A stretch of DNA of 64,000 nt from Mermis nigrescens (GCA_036768485.1 JAVLUZ010000721.1:586501-650500); one strand, 5' to 3'. Counted from the first letter of the stretch, positions 21,942 through 33,697 are shown. Notes: generated by a model from the letters alone, not told the origin. Program-made: numbers and translations.

Positions 21942-22597
21942 AGACGAGCCGTACCCAAAATTTTTTTGTCAACATTTTCGACTTTTTTGGAAGGTCTAAA
22001 ATTGTTCGAAAATAGAGCGCCCGTGTTGAAAAATCAGTGTTTTTGAAGAACATTCACATATAACGACGGTAATTGGTACACTTTGTTTATAAAAATTTTG
22101 CTCTCTACGAGGAATACTATGATCAGTAATACGTGATTTCTGTTGAAACTCGATTTTCCTACGTTTAGAGCATTTTGGCCAATTTCTGAAGTCGTTTTTG
22201 ACAATAAGAACACAATAATTTATCAATATGGCGCCAAGCACCACCAAAAAATGCTGAAATTTTACCTCTCCAAAACGCATTTCCGCATTACAAAAATGAT
22301 TCAAATCCGTTGGGCCTACGCATCAATAACACTAACACAAGTAAGTAAGTAATAAGAATAGGTAAATCTGTACGGCGCGGAGCGCAAAAATTTTTAGATG
22401 TTATCGCTCTAAAACGCATTTTTGCATCACAAAAATTTTCTGCAAGTGCCAAACAAGCCAAAAAAATTTAGCCATTTTTCAAATTTTTGGTTGACCAATG
22501 AATTAAAAAGTGGAAAAAACGGAGCTAACGCTGACTACTCAGTCGTCAAAGGCTTTTGTCAAAAAAACCCAATTTTAACCTCAAACTGTTTGAAAAA
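21942..22597. other. Intergenic stretch without a supported gene
   Basis: Short ORFs only (69-102 aa, both strands) without family resemblance. A GGCGCGGAGCGC palindrome lies at about 22374, and an AAAAAAACCC-rich segment precedes the F copy. Confidence 0.35.
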
Positions 22598-22605
22598 CCC
22601 CCAAC

Positions 22606-22957
22606 CACCGTTTTTTGTATTCGGCAAAGATTTTTCCCGATGTACAAAGACTTTTCGGGACCGTCTTTGTACATGTACAAAGATTTTTGGGAAGACAAAA
22701 ATTGCAAAAAAAGGTGTGAAATTCGCAAAAATCTTCGGTGCTTCGCGCCGAAATGAGTAATTGTGTATTGTGTATATCTTTATAATGGCAGAAATTGCAT
22801 TCCAAAAGGGAAAATGCCAAATTTTTCAACGCTTCGAGCTGTTTTAAGGCGATTCTTAGTGATTTTTGCCCTTAGAGACCCAGAAATTAGCTAAAATACA
22901 CTACCAAAAGTCAAACAACTGTTTTTACCACACTAAAATCGCGGCTGTACCATAAGA
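22606..22957 (+). mobile_element. F-family MITE, left part
   Basis: Begins CACCGTTTTTTGTATTCGG; flank CCCCCAAC (22598-22605). Runs to the ACCATAAG before the AAT/ATT repeat that marks the end of the minus-strand CR1-like element. The same 8-mer follows the F right end at 33879. Confidence 0.7.
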
Positions 22958-22998
22958 ATAATAATAATAATAATAATAATTATTATTATTATTATTAG
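22952..22998. repeat. (AAT)n(ATT)n microsatellite
   Basis: A palindromic trinucleotide run at the 3' end of the minus-strand CR1-like element; microsatellite tails are normal for that group. Confidence 0.85.
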
Positions 22999-23631
22999 CC
23001 AATGACTACCGTAGAATGCAATAAAAAATTACATGAAAGAAGGATTTAACGAAAAATAATGTCGAAAGAACGAAAGAAAGTTTACAGCATAGCATATTAA
23101 TGACTGAGACGTACAGGCGGATCGCGCTCACGTACGCCCCTTTAGGAACTCATCTAAACAAAGTTAAGAAATCAAATCCCTAAACCGTTTAATAGATCTA
23201 CAATCAACAATGCTTTGGGGCAAAGTATTACAGATTTCTGGCCGTCCTGTTTGCAAAGTCGTTTTTCCTACAGTCTGAATGAAATTTGCGGATTTAAAGC
23301 TTTATATCACTTACCAGAGTTCAAAAAAGTCTTCAAATGAAAGTAACTGTCTCTTGATTCTTCTGAAAGCAAAAGTAAGATCAAAATGAATACGCCGAGT
23401 TTCGAGTCTTTCAAGATTTAACAAACCCAACCGTTCATTGTAAGACTAGTCACCTTGTCGCCATAGTATTCTTTCCGTAAATTTACGCTGAACTTTTTCA
23501 ATACAGTTAATTAATATCTTTAATAAAATAAGGGTTCCAAACTATTGAGCTGTACTCCAAAACGGGTCTTACATAAACTTTAAAAGCTTTTACCATTAAT
23601 TCAATATTCTTTGAGACAAAGCTTTTCTGGA

Positions 23632-24012
23632 TCAGTGATGCATCAGTGATGCAACTCGAGAAGCTTTAGACGCAGTGTTTACACAATGAATGCTAGAAGA
23701 TAGGTCATCACTAATGTACACTCGCAATTCCTTAATAGATCCTTCAGAAACAGTTAAATCTTGAAAACCCAGTTTATAGTTGTTTCTAGGGTTTCCATAC
23801 CCCAAGTACAACGTTGCACATTTACCATAACTTATTTGCAACTGCCATTTCTTGGTCCATGCGTGTAAGGAATCCAGATCCCATTGTGAGAGATCAGCAT
23901 TACATGAAACATTAAAAATTTTTGCATCATCAGCAAACAACATAATATCACTATGTTTAATACAATCTACTAAATCATTTATAAACACTAGAAACAATGT
24001 AGGCTCTAACAC
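23632..24012 (-). pseudogene. Reverse transcriptase palm fragment (FADD motif)
   Basis: Open stretch containing 'LFLVFINDLVDCIKHS' and 'LFADDAKIF', then 'LHAWTKKWQLQIS'. This is the C-terminal half of the polymerase palm and thumb; upstream motifs are frameshifted. Confidence 0.8.
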
Positions 24013-25722
24013 ACTGCCTTTAGAAACACCACTAATTACCGGTTGTGGTTTTGAGAGACTACTATTTATCTTTACCTTACATATGTGACCTTCCCGCTAA
24101 AAATGATGTAATCCATCTTAACAGAGTACCCGAAACTCCCAAGGATTTGTTTTAACAAAAGTTTTAGTGGACAACAGAATCAAAGGCCTTACAGAAATCA
24201 ATATAAATAATGTGCATTGGGACGTGATTGTCTGAACTTTTAGTCCACTTGTTTTTACACTTTTACAGCTGAGATGAACAAGACTTGTTCTTCAAAAACC
24301 CAAATTGTTGTTGACTTATCAGACCAGTTCTGTCGAAATAGTCCACGATGGCATTATTAATTATTGACTCCATAACTTTACATAAAACGCAACAGAGATT
24401 ATAATTTTCGACTGAGTGAGGTTTCCTGTTTTAAAAATTGGTGTAACTAGTGCTTCTGATCATAAACGTGGGAGCCTGCCAGTCCAATATGAAACTTCGA
24501 AATGGCTTGAAAGTGGTTCAATTAAGACTATTATCTGTTTCATAAAGTAAGCTAAGCTGAGAGCCCATCGGGACCAAGTGAGTGAAAGGGCTTCAGCTTA
24601 TTCAAAGCCGACGCTACAATACCAAGCTCAAACTTAACCAAAGAAGGGCGATCAGTTGCCTTTACAGATCCCATATTCAGTGGTTGAATGTTATTATCTA
24701 AAGTGAGAACAGAAGCGAAAAAAATTGTTAAAAGCGTTGGCTTTTTCAGTCTCATCCACACATGGGCGTAAGGGGTTCGGAGGGGGTATGCACTCCCCAG
24801 GAATCAAAATACCCCCCAGACAAATTTTTTTTGCTTTTTTAGCAATTTTTTGATGTCATTGGATAGAGCTTGATGAGAAACGTCGAAAAATGATGTTTTT
24901 TTGCCATACGACCACTTTTAAGACCATTTTTTGACCTTTGAAAATTTTTCCACCCCCCCCCCCAGAAATTTTTTCACCCCCCCCCCAGTGATCGGACCGA
25001 GGGTACTTTTTGGACCCTCGGCCTCGGCCGAGGCCGAGGCGACTTAAAATCCTTGCCTCGGCCGAGGCCGAGGCCGAGGGTAATGCCGAGGGTCAAGCTT
25101 ATATACCTATACCCATAAATAGTACTCTTAGAATATTTTGTGTGCACATGAGCTAGAGAATAATCGTAATATTAAACACTTTATCGAATGTCAAACAATT
25201 CATTTTTATTTTCAATAATAGTTGATTAAATGTGTGAAGGATTTATTGAATAAAGTCAGCGGCATGAAAACATACTTTATTTAACAAGTTGCCTTTGATG
25301 AAGACTTGGAAAAGTTTATAAAAAATATGGCTGAACAAGCACTTAAAAACTTTTATTACTATAAATAAGAAAACAGTGTCGAAGAAATAAACGAACAAAC
25401 GAAATAAGATAAGTAAAGACAGAACTGTAGCCATTGTTGTGCTCGCTTTTGCAGTAATGCATATTTAAACACGTTTTTTCAGTCATCCAATTCTGGTGTG
25501 GCAGGTAATATGACGGAAACTGCACTGTACTTTCCGGTCATAGTTTCCCAAGGTCCAGAGATGAGGGAAGGGTGAAATCCCAAAATGGGGGACCAGTAAA
25601 TTAAGTAGTGTCTTTGTATGAGCGAACAAATTTTTGTAGATATTTTATATAAATATATTTTTAAACATACACATTTTTACATACTGCCAGTGTGTGACCT
25701 GCAACTGGCATGCAGTCCTAAA

Positions 25723-26106
25723 CAGTGTTTTTCTGTGCAAGATACCTTTTTACGTGTGCAAAGATGGTATCCAAAAGTCTTTGAACATTTTGTAAATGCA
25801 AATTTTTGTGTACTATTATAGTATGGTACAGTAGCGATTAAGTGTGGTAAAACAGGGTTTTTCGACCTCTGGTAGTGTATCTTAGCTAATTCCTGGGTTT
25901 CTGAATATTTGACATTTTTCCATTCTAAATGCAAATTCTACTATTTTAAAGATATATAGGACAGACAATTACTGATGCGCCGAAAATTTTCGGAAATTTT
26001 AAACCTTTTTACAGTTTTTGTCTCTCCAAAAATCTTTGTGTATGTAGATGGTCCTGAAAAGATTCTGTACATTATGAAAAATCTTTGCCGAATACAAAAA
26101 AACGTG
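25723..26106 (-). mobile_element. F-family MITE, complete
   Basis: 384 bp, tips CAGTGTTTTTCTGTGCAA and GAATACAAAAAAACGTG. TSD GTCCTAAA (25715-25722) and GCCCTAAA (26107-26114), one mismatch. Confidence 0.8.
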
Positions 26107-26770
26107 GCCCTAAATGTGATAACTCGGCTTGAATTTAGTTGATTATATTACTTCGGCGCGAAGCGCCGAAATTTTCATCAGCTTTTGATGAAATTTACAC
26201 ATAAAATTCGACTGAGAAAGCTAAAACAACTTGTACTACAAAATCAGAAATATTAGATATTGTAATATGCCAATTAAATCTTGTAATAAGCACTACTGTG
26301 CGTAGAAATCCAATGCAACATCAGGATAAATTAGTCAATTTTTTCTTTGAACGGCAAAAAAGTGCAAAGTTATTAAATAGTACTTATTTTGCATAAAATT
26401 TTTAAAAACAGTATAAATAGATACAAAACATTTTTAAATCTGCATAAAGATGCCTAGATTACACAAAAATTGATTTTGGAGTGTTTATTTCCCCTGCTTC
26501 AATCTAAATACAGTATATTAGCGATATTTTGCGCGAAGCGCCGAAAAATTTTTGAAATTTCCTAAAATATACTGAAAAACGATATAATAAATATCACTTT
26601 GTCCAAGAAAGTATTTTAACATTGTATAAAAATGGCTCCAAAAAATGCACGAGCCGAAATTGATTTCTGGCAAAACCTGCATTTATTGGCCTTTTTTAGG
26701 TGCATTTTTGCGATTTTCGGCCGAATATTCGTGATCATTTACCCCCTCTCCCATAAAAATGGCCGAAAAC

Positions 26771-27004
26771 CATACGTGTAACAGGGGGTTTGGGGAATTC
26801 CCCATTTACCCAGGGTTGGACATCCTCCCCACACCCTTCCCTCCAACGTCAACCCACTCTCCCCACTTTTGGCGAAAATTTGCGCTTTGTTGGCTATTTT
26901 TAGGTGCTTTTGCCATTTTTGACATAAGATTAGAGTCGCTAATCCCCCTCCTTCTAAAAATGGCCAGGGACCCCTACCCGAAATTTCAAGCCGTTACATG
27001 TATG
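26771..27004. mobile_element. K-family MITE inside element C
   Basis: Tips CATACGTGTAACAGGGGG and GCCGTTACATGTATG with C-rich and 'TGGCTATTTTTAGGTGC' internal sequence. A related K copy sits at the corresponding interior position of element A (from about 10078). Confidence 0.6.
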
Positions 27005-28605
27005 CCGAGGAGCCCCTTACGAAAATTTTGAGCTGTTGCATGCATGCTTCATAGTGATAGTTTGTCTATTTACTCTTGCTCACATTCAAAAATACTGTAT
27101 CACTTCGTGAAATTCTAATATTTAGCTGCACTTTTGCCATAGTAAAAATTAACTTCAAAAATTATTCAAAAGGTTTGCACCAAAAATCGTCTGACAGTGA
27201 CTTGAGTCTTGTACCTTGAGAGGAGGGTTATAACCCTCCCTCACCCCCCTTTGGGAATGTGTGTTTCCGATCCATGTAGCGAGCATGAGAATTAAAACTA
27301 AGTCATCACATGAATAATAAATTGGCACTTTGCTGTATGTAACTTGGTGTAACTGGGTACGCGAGTAAAACCATAAGAAAAGTCTATAGGTAAAAAATAG
27401 CCTGTGTACTGCAGATGTATTCTAAATAGTTAATATTCAACGGATATATTAAACTTATTCAAATTTGATTTTAACCCTCGGCGCCTCGGCACTTTTTAGC
27501 TTCGCCCTCGGCGCCGAGGCCGAGGCTCCAAAAACGCCGAGGCTTGCCGAGGCCGAGGCCGAGGCCTCGGTCCAATCACTGCCCCCCAGAATTTCGGTGC
27601 TGCCCACCTATGGTCTCATCAGAAATAGGTTGCCCATCGAACTCAAGATCAAGTATGGAGCGTTTCAGTTTTAACCTGATGTTAACAAAATTATAAAAGT
27701 TTTTCAGTGATGAACTCTTTTTAACGAGTTCCTTCTCTTCACTGGCATAAAAATCCGAAATTGCATTATCAACATTTTTACAAGCAATTTTGTAGTTATC
27801 CGACAAACTTGTATCCTTCTTTAATTTTCGCCAAAGTCTGCGTTTCTTTCCTTGTAAATTCAGGATGTATTTCGGAAATTTGCGTTTTTTCGAAGACTAT
27901 TTTCTCACCGGAAAGTTGGATTTGTTTGTCGAATTCAAAATAAGAAAAAATAGAGCATAAAAGTCATCAACAGTGACGCACGTTGAAAAAATATCAGGCC
28001 AGCTAACAAGTGATAGATCATGTATAATAGAAACGTAATCACCTTTTCTAGAGTCATAGTTTTCTTCCGGAGAATCAACTTCTAATTTTTTGGGAATAAG
28101 AAGATCGAAAGTTAGGGCGTCATGGTCACTAGTAGAAGGCTCAATGTTTTTGACGTTAAAAACGTATGATTTGTATGAACAGAAAATCAGATCCAATATA
28201 TTATTACCTAGAGTAGGGTGTCGTGCAAACTGATGTAACCCAATTTCGTTTGTAAGCTCAAAAAATTGTAAAGAAATGCTATTTTCAGGGAAGGAAGATC
28301 GTTTATCCCATTTAATTTCTGGAAAATTGAAATCACCTACAGCTACAATAATCCTAAGGGTATCGGTGGCGCAATCTAAGAATCTTAAAACTGTTGATCG
28401 ATTTCATTCTTATTGGGAGGCCTGTAACACAAAATAACTCTGTATTTTAAGTCGAAAACAGTCATGTCAGGTGTAATAACCTCAAGTAAAGAAAAGTCAT
28501 CCTGGATGTTTACGTTTTTTAGCTGTAAAAATTATTTGAATACTATGGTGACACCTCCTCCCGTCCGATTTTCTCTGTCACAGCGAATGATACTGTACCC
28601 AGAAT

Positions 28606-28757
28606 TTAAGAGTAAAAAAATTTTTGGGAAGACAAAAATCGTAAAAAGGTGTTAAATTTTGGCGTGTTTGTCCCATATGTCTTCAAAATAGCAGAATTTG
28701 CATTTAGAATGGAAAAATGTCAAATTTTTCAGCGCTTCGCGCCGTTTTGAGACAACA
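28606..28757 (+). mobile_element. F-family MITE, internal fragment
   Basis: Matches the middle of F, from TTTTTGGGAAGACAAAAA through CAGCGCTTCGCGCCGTTTTG; both tips are missing. Lies between the two CR1-like elements. Confidence 0.65.
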
Positions 28758-28964
28758 AAATCGTTGAAGTGGTTCAGAAGATTTATAATTTTTGCGGTTC
28801 TTCGTATAATTTGGCAGTCAATGACGAAAATGCTGATGTTCGGTGGCATGCAATTGATCGTCTTCACATTTTTAATTGGATCGATGCGAGTTGACGTCAT
28901 ACTACCGGACGAACTGTGCTCAAAATTTTGCCGTTTATACAGCGTCCATTGCGGAAGATGTTAG

Positions 28965-29625
28965 ATGCGAAACGACTTTAGCCCCAACAAATTTTTTTCG
29001 CACATGGTTGCGGAAATTATGGTCTTTTTGAACTTTCGTTTATTATTGCTAAGTAGCGACATCGAAACAAACCCTGGTCCTAAACGTCAGACAAAAGATT
29101 CGACTAGTTCGCAGTTGAAAGACATTGACAAGAGTCAACCCATTACGGCACCCTGCGTTTGTTGTCATTCGAATGTCGGCAATGGCGACTTGGCTTTTCA
29201 GTGCGGTTATTGTTTTGTGGGAGCACGCCGCGTGTGCTTCCATCTCGGACAACTTTCATAACGAATTTGCCGCCTTGTTGTCTGATGCCTCTAAACTATT
29301 CATTTATTCTTGCACGCAATGCTACATTCACAGCATTCCTACACTCGCTTTAAACTCCTATCAATTGCTGCAGAAGCCGAACTTTGCCCCTTTGCCCGCT
29401 GAGCCTGTGGATTTTGCTCAATTGTCAAACATTTCTGCAGCCGCCCCTCATTGCCCTACGTTTGCAGGTGAACCTCCTTTTTGCGGCGAGCCTGTTTGTG
29501 GCCCATTGGTGTTGGACTCGGTTTGTATAGCCATTGACCTTCACGAACGTTCTACCAGGGCTGTTGGTTTTAACATCAATGAACTAAAAACCGGTGAGCT
29601 TCTGATCAAGAAAAGTTTGATCTAG
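28965..29625 (+). pseudogene. Retrotransposon ORF1: 2A-like motif plus PHD-type zinc finger
   Basis: The first frame starts at the ATG at 28965. A hydrophobic stretch (LNFRLLLLSS) is followed by DIETNPGP (29058-29081), which fits the 2A consensus D(V/I)ExNPGP for ribosome skipping. Next come Cys pairs ('CVCCHSNVGNGDLAFQCGYC') and, after a +1/-1 shift near 29210, 'WEHAACASISDNF' and 'SCTQCY'. Together they give the C4HC3 spacing of a PHD finger known from CR1/L2-type ORF1. What the finger binds is not deducible here. Confidence 0.75.
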
Positions 29626-29639
29626 CCGAAGTTCGTTGC

Positions 29640-29960
29640 TTGGCGGATGACCATGATTTTGATCCCGACGACATTACCGATTGCTATCGTTTGGGACAGG
29701 ACGATATACCTAATCAAAAATATGAACGCTTGCTCAAAATACAATTTTCCTCAGCACACGCCCACAACTTGTGGTTGCAAGCTTTCCAGTCGCCTAAACC
29801 TGCGGCGGGCGACAGACGGGATCCTACACGAATCTAGTTTCGACACAATTTGTCCGATCATGAGCATCAGGATGCTTACGAGGAGCGTCATTCGCGTCGA
29901 ACGTCCAGCGCTGATGCTAAAGAGTGTCGAATTGTCATGGAGGAAAAATTTGCGCATAAT
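29640..29960 (+). pseudogene. Retrotransposon ORF1, second part
   Basis: 'DDITDCYRLGQDDIP' and 'RLLKIQFSSAHAHNLW' match the RNA-binding segment that follows the zinc finger in many non-LTR ORF1 proteins. Separated from the first part by a stop. Confidence 0.55.
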
Positions 29961-30099
29961 TTGAGGATGTGGGCCCCCTGGTAGACGGCAGTTAGTTTTG
30001 TGTTGTTGTTTATTTAATGCACGTAGTATACTAAATAAACTAAATGAGTTTGATGCATTTTTAACAGCAAATGATTTTGATATCGTGTGTGTGTGTGTG

Positions 30100-30690
30100 T
30101 AAGTGAATCCTGGTTAACTCCTAGTGTATTTAACGGCTTTCTTTGCAATTTAAACCACTTTAATGTGTTTCATTCCAATAGGATCAATCGAAAAGGTGGA
30201 GGTGTTTTTATTCTTTCAAAAGTACTTTAAAATCCTACTTGCCGAAAGTACCGGAAAATCTTTTTAGTGAAGAAATAGTTATTGTTGATTTCATTGGCGT
30301 AAGCTCCAAGATTCGTGTGCTACTTTTTTACAGGGCACCGGATTATGATTTCTCCCACATGAGAATACTTTGCCGTGTTATAGAATGGGCCTCTCAGATA
30401 CAGTATCCTTTTGTCATATTAGGTGATTTAAATTTTCCTAATGTAGACTGGTCTAGTTTTATTTTACCTTTGAATCCTATTAAGTGATCTTTTTGCGAGT
30501 GCATGCTTTCTCTGTCTTTTAGTCAAAACGTTTCTGAACCAACACACACGGTATGCATATTTTAGATGTTATTTTTGATGCCCATTCTGTCGAAAACGTT
30601 GAAGTCAACCCACCTTTTTCTACTAGTGATCACTCGGTTGTTACTTTTTCTCTTAAATGTTCTATCTTGGAAGAAAAAGTTCAGCTAAAC
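30100..30690 (+). pseudogene. AP-type endonuclease domain of the retrotransposon
   Basis: 'NRINRKGGGVFILS' near 30180, 'ILGDLNFPNVDWSS' (30418-30460, active-site GDxN) and 'FSTSDHSVVTFSL' (30616-30655, active-site SDH) are in order, across two stops. This is the target-nicking endonuclease of CR1/Jockey-type elements. Confidence 0.8.
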
Positions 30691-30864
30691 TTAATTTTCG
30701 CAGAGCAAATTATGATCAGATTGAATTATTTTTGTCCGCAATTTTGTGGCCTGACATTTTTTCGATTTGCGTTACTTGTGATGATTTTTACAACAAATTT
30801 TTGTCTGTTATAAATCCTTTAATTTTCCCAGCATGTTCCAAAAATTGAAGCTAAACCTGCAACT

Positions 30865-32594
30865 GTGAAAAGATACCCAATGAACATAAGAAAGCTGGTT
30901 GCTAAAAAACTGAGGCTGTGGCATGATTATAAACAGAGAAAAACGCCTGAATCTAAAGCTGTTTATAATAACTGTGCAAAGTTATTAAAGGCCGAAATCT
31001 ATAAATTTCACTCTTCCAAGGAGGATAAACTTATTAAATCTGGAAATTTGAATTCTTTTTATAATTTTGTTAATTCTCGTATTAGTGATGAAAGAACTAT
31101 TCCAATCTTAACTGATGGCGATCGTGTGATTGCTTCTACTGACAAAGATAAGGCAAACGTTTTTAGCACACTTTTTGCTTCAGTCTTTAGTGTTCCTACG
31201 CAAACGAATTTTGGTCTTATTAATGCTTGTGCACAGCTAAAGTTATCAAACGTTCGTTTTTCTGATGATGTCGTTTTTTCTGCTATACGGAAAATTAAAC
31301 CATCATTATCAATTGGCCCTGACGGACTTGGCGCATTTTTTGTGAAAAAACTTGCTTTTGTACTTACCCAGCCCTTAACCACTATTTTTGAAATATCTTC
31401 TAGAACCCATTGTATTCCTGCACTGTGGCGCACCACTAATGTTGTTTCTGTGAATAAAAAGAGCGACCGGAGTGATGCTAAAAATTACAGGCCGATATTG
31501 TTATGTTGTGTTACGTGTAAGATCATGGAATCGATAAATAACAGTTCGATGCAAGCACATTTACGTGAGAATAATTTGATCTCCTCCGGTCAGTTTGGTT
31601 TCCAAAAGGGTAAATCGTGTGAATTGCAATTACTAAAGTGCAAAAATGAATAACCTGAATTAATTGATGAAAAAACACTGTTGATGTTATCTACATTGAT
31701 TTTTCTAAAGCTTTTGACACTGAAGTTCACCATAAATTAATTTATAAATTGGAAATTTTTGGATTTTCTAGAGATTTATTGAGTTGGTTAACTTGTTTTT
31801 TGAGCGATAGGACTCAAAGGGTTGTTATTAACGGTCAGTTTTCGAGCGAAAAATCTGTCACTAGTGGTGTTCCTCAGGGCAGTATACTTGGTCCGATTCT
31901 TTTCGTTTTATTCATAAATGACATTAGCGACCGCTTAAATAGCAAAGTTTGCCTTTTTGCTGATGACGTCAAGCTTTATAATTTATCTAGCAATCACACC
32001 CAACTACAAGATGATATCGCTAAACTCGTAGTCTGGTCCAAAGATTGGCATTTAAAAATTGCTACTGAAAAATGCTACGCGTTATATCTAGGTTTTGGAA
32101 ATCCCAAGCATTCTTATAGAATTTCTGACCTGACTGTAGAACAGAGTGTAAATTCTGTAAAGGATTTGGGTGTTTACGTATCAAGTAAACTTGATTTTAA
32201 TTTCCACTATAATGATATAACGCGTAGAGCTTCTGCTAGGGCTATGCTAATATCGAAATCATTTGCTTCTAAAAATAAACTAAATATGTCTAGAGCTTTA
32301 ACTGTTTACGTCAGACCGCTTGTTAAGTATTGTAGCACTGTTTGGAATCCATACCATAAGACCCATGTTTCAATGATCGAAAATGTTCAAAGGAAATTTA
32401 CACGTAAAATTATTGGATTTCGGGGACTTTCTTATGCTAAAAGACTCAGTTCCTTAGAATTGGATAGCCTGGAGATTTGCAGATTGCATAGTGATCTGTG
32501 TATGATGTATCAGATATTGAGTGGTAGATGCGTTTTGCAGCAAGCCGACTTTTTTACTTTTTCTGAAAACACACGCGTGCTCAAAATTCAATGA
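30865..32594 (+). pseudogene. Reverse transcriptase of the CR1-like element (two frames)
   Basis: First frame to 31653: 'SIGPDGLGAFFVKKL', 'NYRPILLCCVTCKIMES', 'QFGFQKGKSCELQL'. Second frame from about 31673: 'VIYIDFSKAFD' (first catalytic Asp), 'SGVPQGSILGPILF', 'CLFADDVKLY' (second and third Asp), then the thumb and 'VQRKFTRKIIGF'. All polymerase motifs are present but one frameshift near 31660 separates them; the frame stops at 32594. Confidence 0.88.
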
Positions 32595-32917
32595 AATGTG
32601 AATGCACTCCTATTCGGCTTGATGTTCGTGGGTATGATTTATCCAATAGGTGGATTCATGTACGGAATTCCCTCCTGAAGCTGTTGTAAGCTCTCCTAGT
32701 GTTGCTTCCTTCAGTGAAAAGTTGAAAAAAGTTGATCTAACGGTGTATTTGCTAGGGGGCGTGTTCTAAGTGCATAATTTATTGGTACTTATTTACTTTA
32801 GTCCCTATCGAATTTTCTATCTTTTTTAACGTTAGGGTATATACAGGGTCAATTTTTCCATCTTTTTTTAAACACAGGGTTCTCACACGAGTTTTCCCGA
32901 GACAGAAAATAACTTTC

Positions 32918-33000
32918 AGGTGACAGGTTTTGACCCTCCGACCTATCGCTCTACAGCGGAACATGTTACCAATCGGCTAAGCTACCTTCTCGTAAGAAAT
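32918..33000 (-). other. tRNA-like sequence (degenerate, possible SINE head)
   Basis: Minus strand has an A-box-like TAGCTTAGCCGATTGG and a B-box-like GGGTCAAAACC at roughly tRNA spacing. Acceptor and T stems do not pair properly, so it is not a functional tRNA. Confidence 0.35.
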
Positions 33001-33031
33001 AAAAACGAAGTAATGAGGGAATGGTACTTAC

Positions 33032-33171
33032 CATCTATACATCGACCTAAGCATCTATACATCGACCTAAGCATCTATACATCGACCTAAGCATCTATAC
33101 ATCGACCTAAGCATCTATACATCGACCTAAGCATCTATACATCGACCTAAGCATCTATACATTGACCTAAG
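33032..33171 (+). repeat. Minisatellite, 7 units of CATCTATACATCGACCTAAG
   Basis: Seven head-to-tail 20-bp units; only the last differs (ATTGACC for ATCGACC). A partial CGACCTAAGCAG unit and CCTAAGCCTAAG follow. There are no spacers between units. Confidence 0.95.
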
Positions 33172-33697
33172 CGGGAGCGACCTCGACCTAAGCAGCTTAA
33201 AACACCTTTTCAGATATACTAAGCCTAAGCCTAAGTATATTGGAAGCAAAAACTTTTATTTTCCTAATCTTATCAAATAAATTATTGCAAAAGTTGATTA
33301 TGAATCTGAAAAGAATGAAAAAAATGAAAAAAATTTAAAAAAATAAATAAAAAATTTAAAAAACTGAAGAAAATCAAGGATTATATCATATGATAGATAT
33401 ATCATAATGGCGTAATGCTGTATATACCATATTGTTAAAAAAGATAGAAAAAATTCGATAGGGACTAAAGTAAACAAATGCCAATTTATTTAGCCTGAGC
33501 GCCTACCTTCGTCTTTTGCATTAATCTCGTATAAATATACTTTAATTAATAATTTCTTGCTTTTAGAATATGTGATTTTGTATGATGATTCATGTCGAAT
33601 GTTTATTTATAATTGTATTGCATTGTATATTAATGTTTCTTTTCTTATTGTGTTCTTTTTTGTGCGACGAAAATAAAATATTTGTATTGTACCTATT

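Larger units (their letters stand above)
24986..27581. mobile_element. hAT-like element C with GGCCGA subterminal array
   Basis: Tips CAGTGATCGGACCGAGG and CCTCGGTCCAATCACTG. Arrays of GGCCGA hexamers lie at 25015-25095 (left) and 27477-27570 (right). Flanks are C-runs, so the TSD cannot be read. The interior carries an F copy (25723-26106), a K copy (26771-27004) and stretches homologous to the interior of element A. 2596 bp, no transposase seen. Confidence 0.85.
24757..27612. mobile_element. G-family MITE interrupted by element C
   Basis: Tips CACACATGGGCG and CCACCTATG; perfect TSD GTCTCATC (24749-24756 and 27613-27620). The two halves together resemble the 232-bp copy at 45541-45772. The insertion point lies in the reverse transcriptase linker of the minus-strand CR1-like element. 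Confidence 0.85.
23050..28612 (-). mobile_element. CR1/Jockey-like non-LTR retrotransposon, degenerate, interrupted
   Basis: Minus-strand fragments in order from the 5' side. Endonuclease: 'GYSIIRCDRENRTGGGV' near 28590 and 'NIEPSTSDHDALTFDL' at about 28130. Linker: 27620-27800. Reverse transcriptase: 'HSLGPDGLSA' near 24560 and 'LFADDAKIF' near 23930, which holds the catalytic Asp pair. C-terminal 'VQRKFTERILWR' near 23470. Many frameshifts and stops. The copy is split by the G MITE at 24757-27612, which itself contains element C. Confidence 0.8.
28757..32770 (+). mobile_element. CR1-like non-LTR retrotransposon, frameshifted, with 2A-like ORF1
   Basis: Plus-strand order: ORF1 with a 2A-like motif and PHD-type zinc finger (28965-29625), ORF1 nucleic-acid-binding segment (29640-29960), AP-type endonuclease (about 30100-30690), reverse transcriptase (30865-32594) and C-terminal tail to about 32769. 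Boundaries are approximate. Several frameshifts, stops and short deletions make it non-functional as read. Confidence 0.8.
32792..33474. mobile_element. TIR element with about 40-bp inverted ends and an internal minisatellite
   Basis: Ends TTTACTTTAGTCCCTATCGA and its inverse; the inverted repeat runs about 40 bp with one 2-bp indel. Inside are a tRNA-like stretch (32918-33000) and seven 20-bp tandem units (33032-33171). No TSD could be read. Confidence 0.7.

Noticed and set aside
23852..24088. Plus-strand 78-aa ORF
   Set aside because: Antisense shadow of the reverse transcriptase fragment on the minus strand.
33032..33171. Seven regular 20-bp repeats as a CRISPR array
   Set aside because: Units are directly adjacent with no spacers, and the context is eukaryotic.
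33220..33240. CCTAAGCCTAAG as telomeric repeat
   Set aside because: Only two to three units, next to a CGACCTAAG minisatellite; more likely derived from it.
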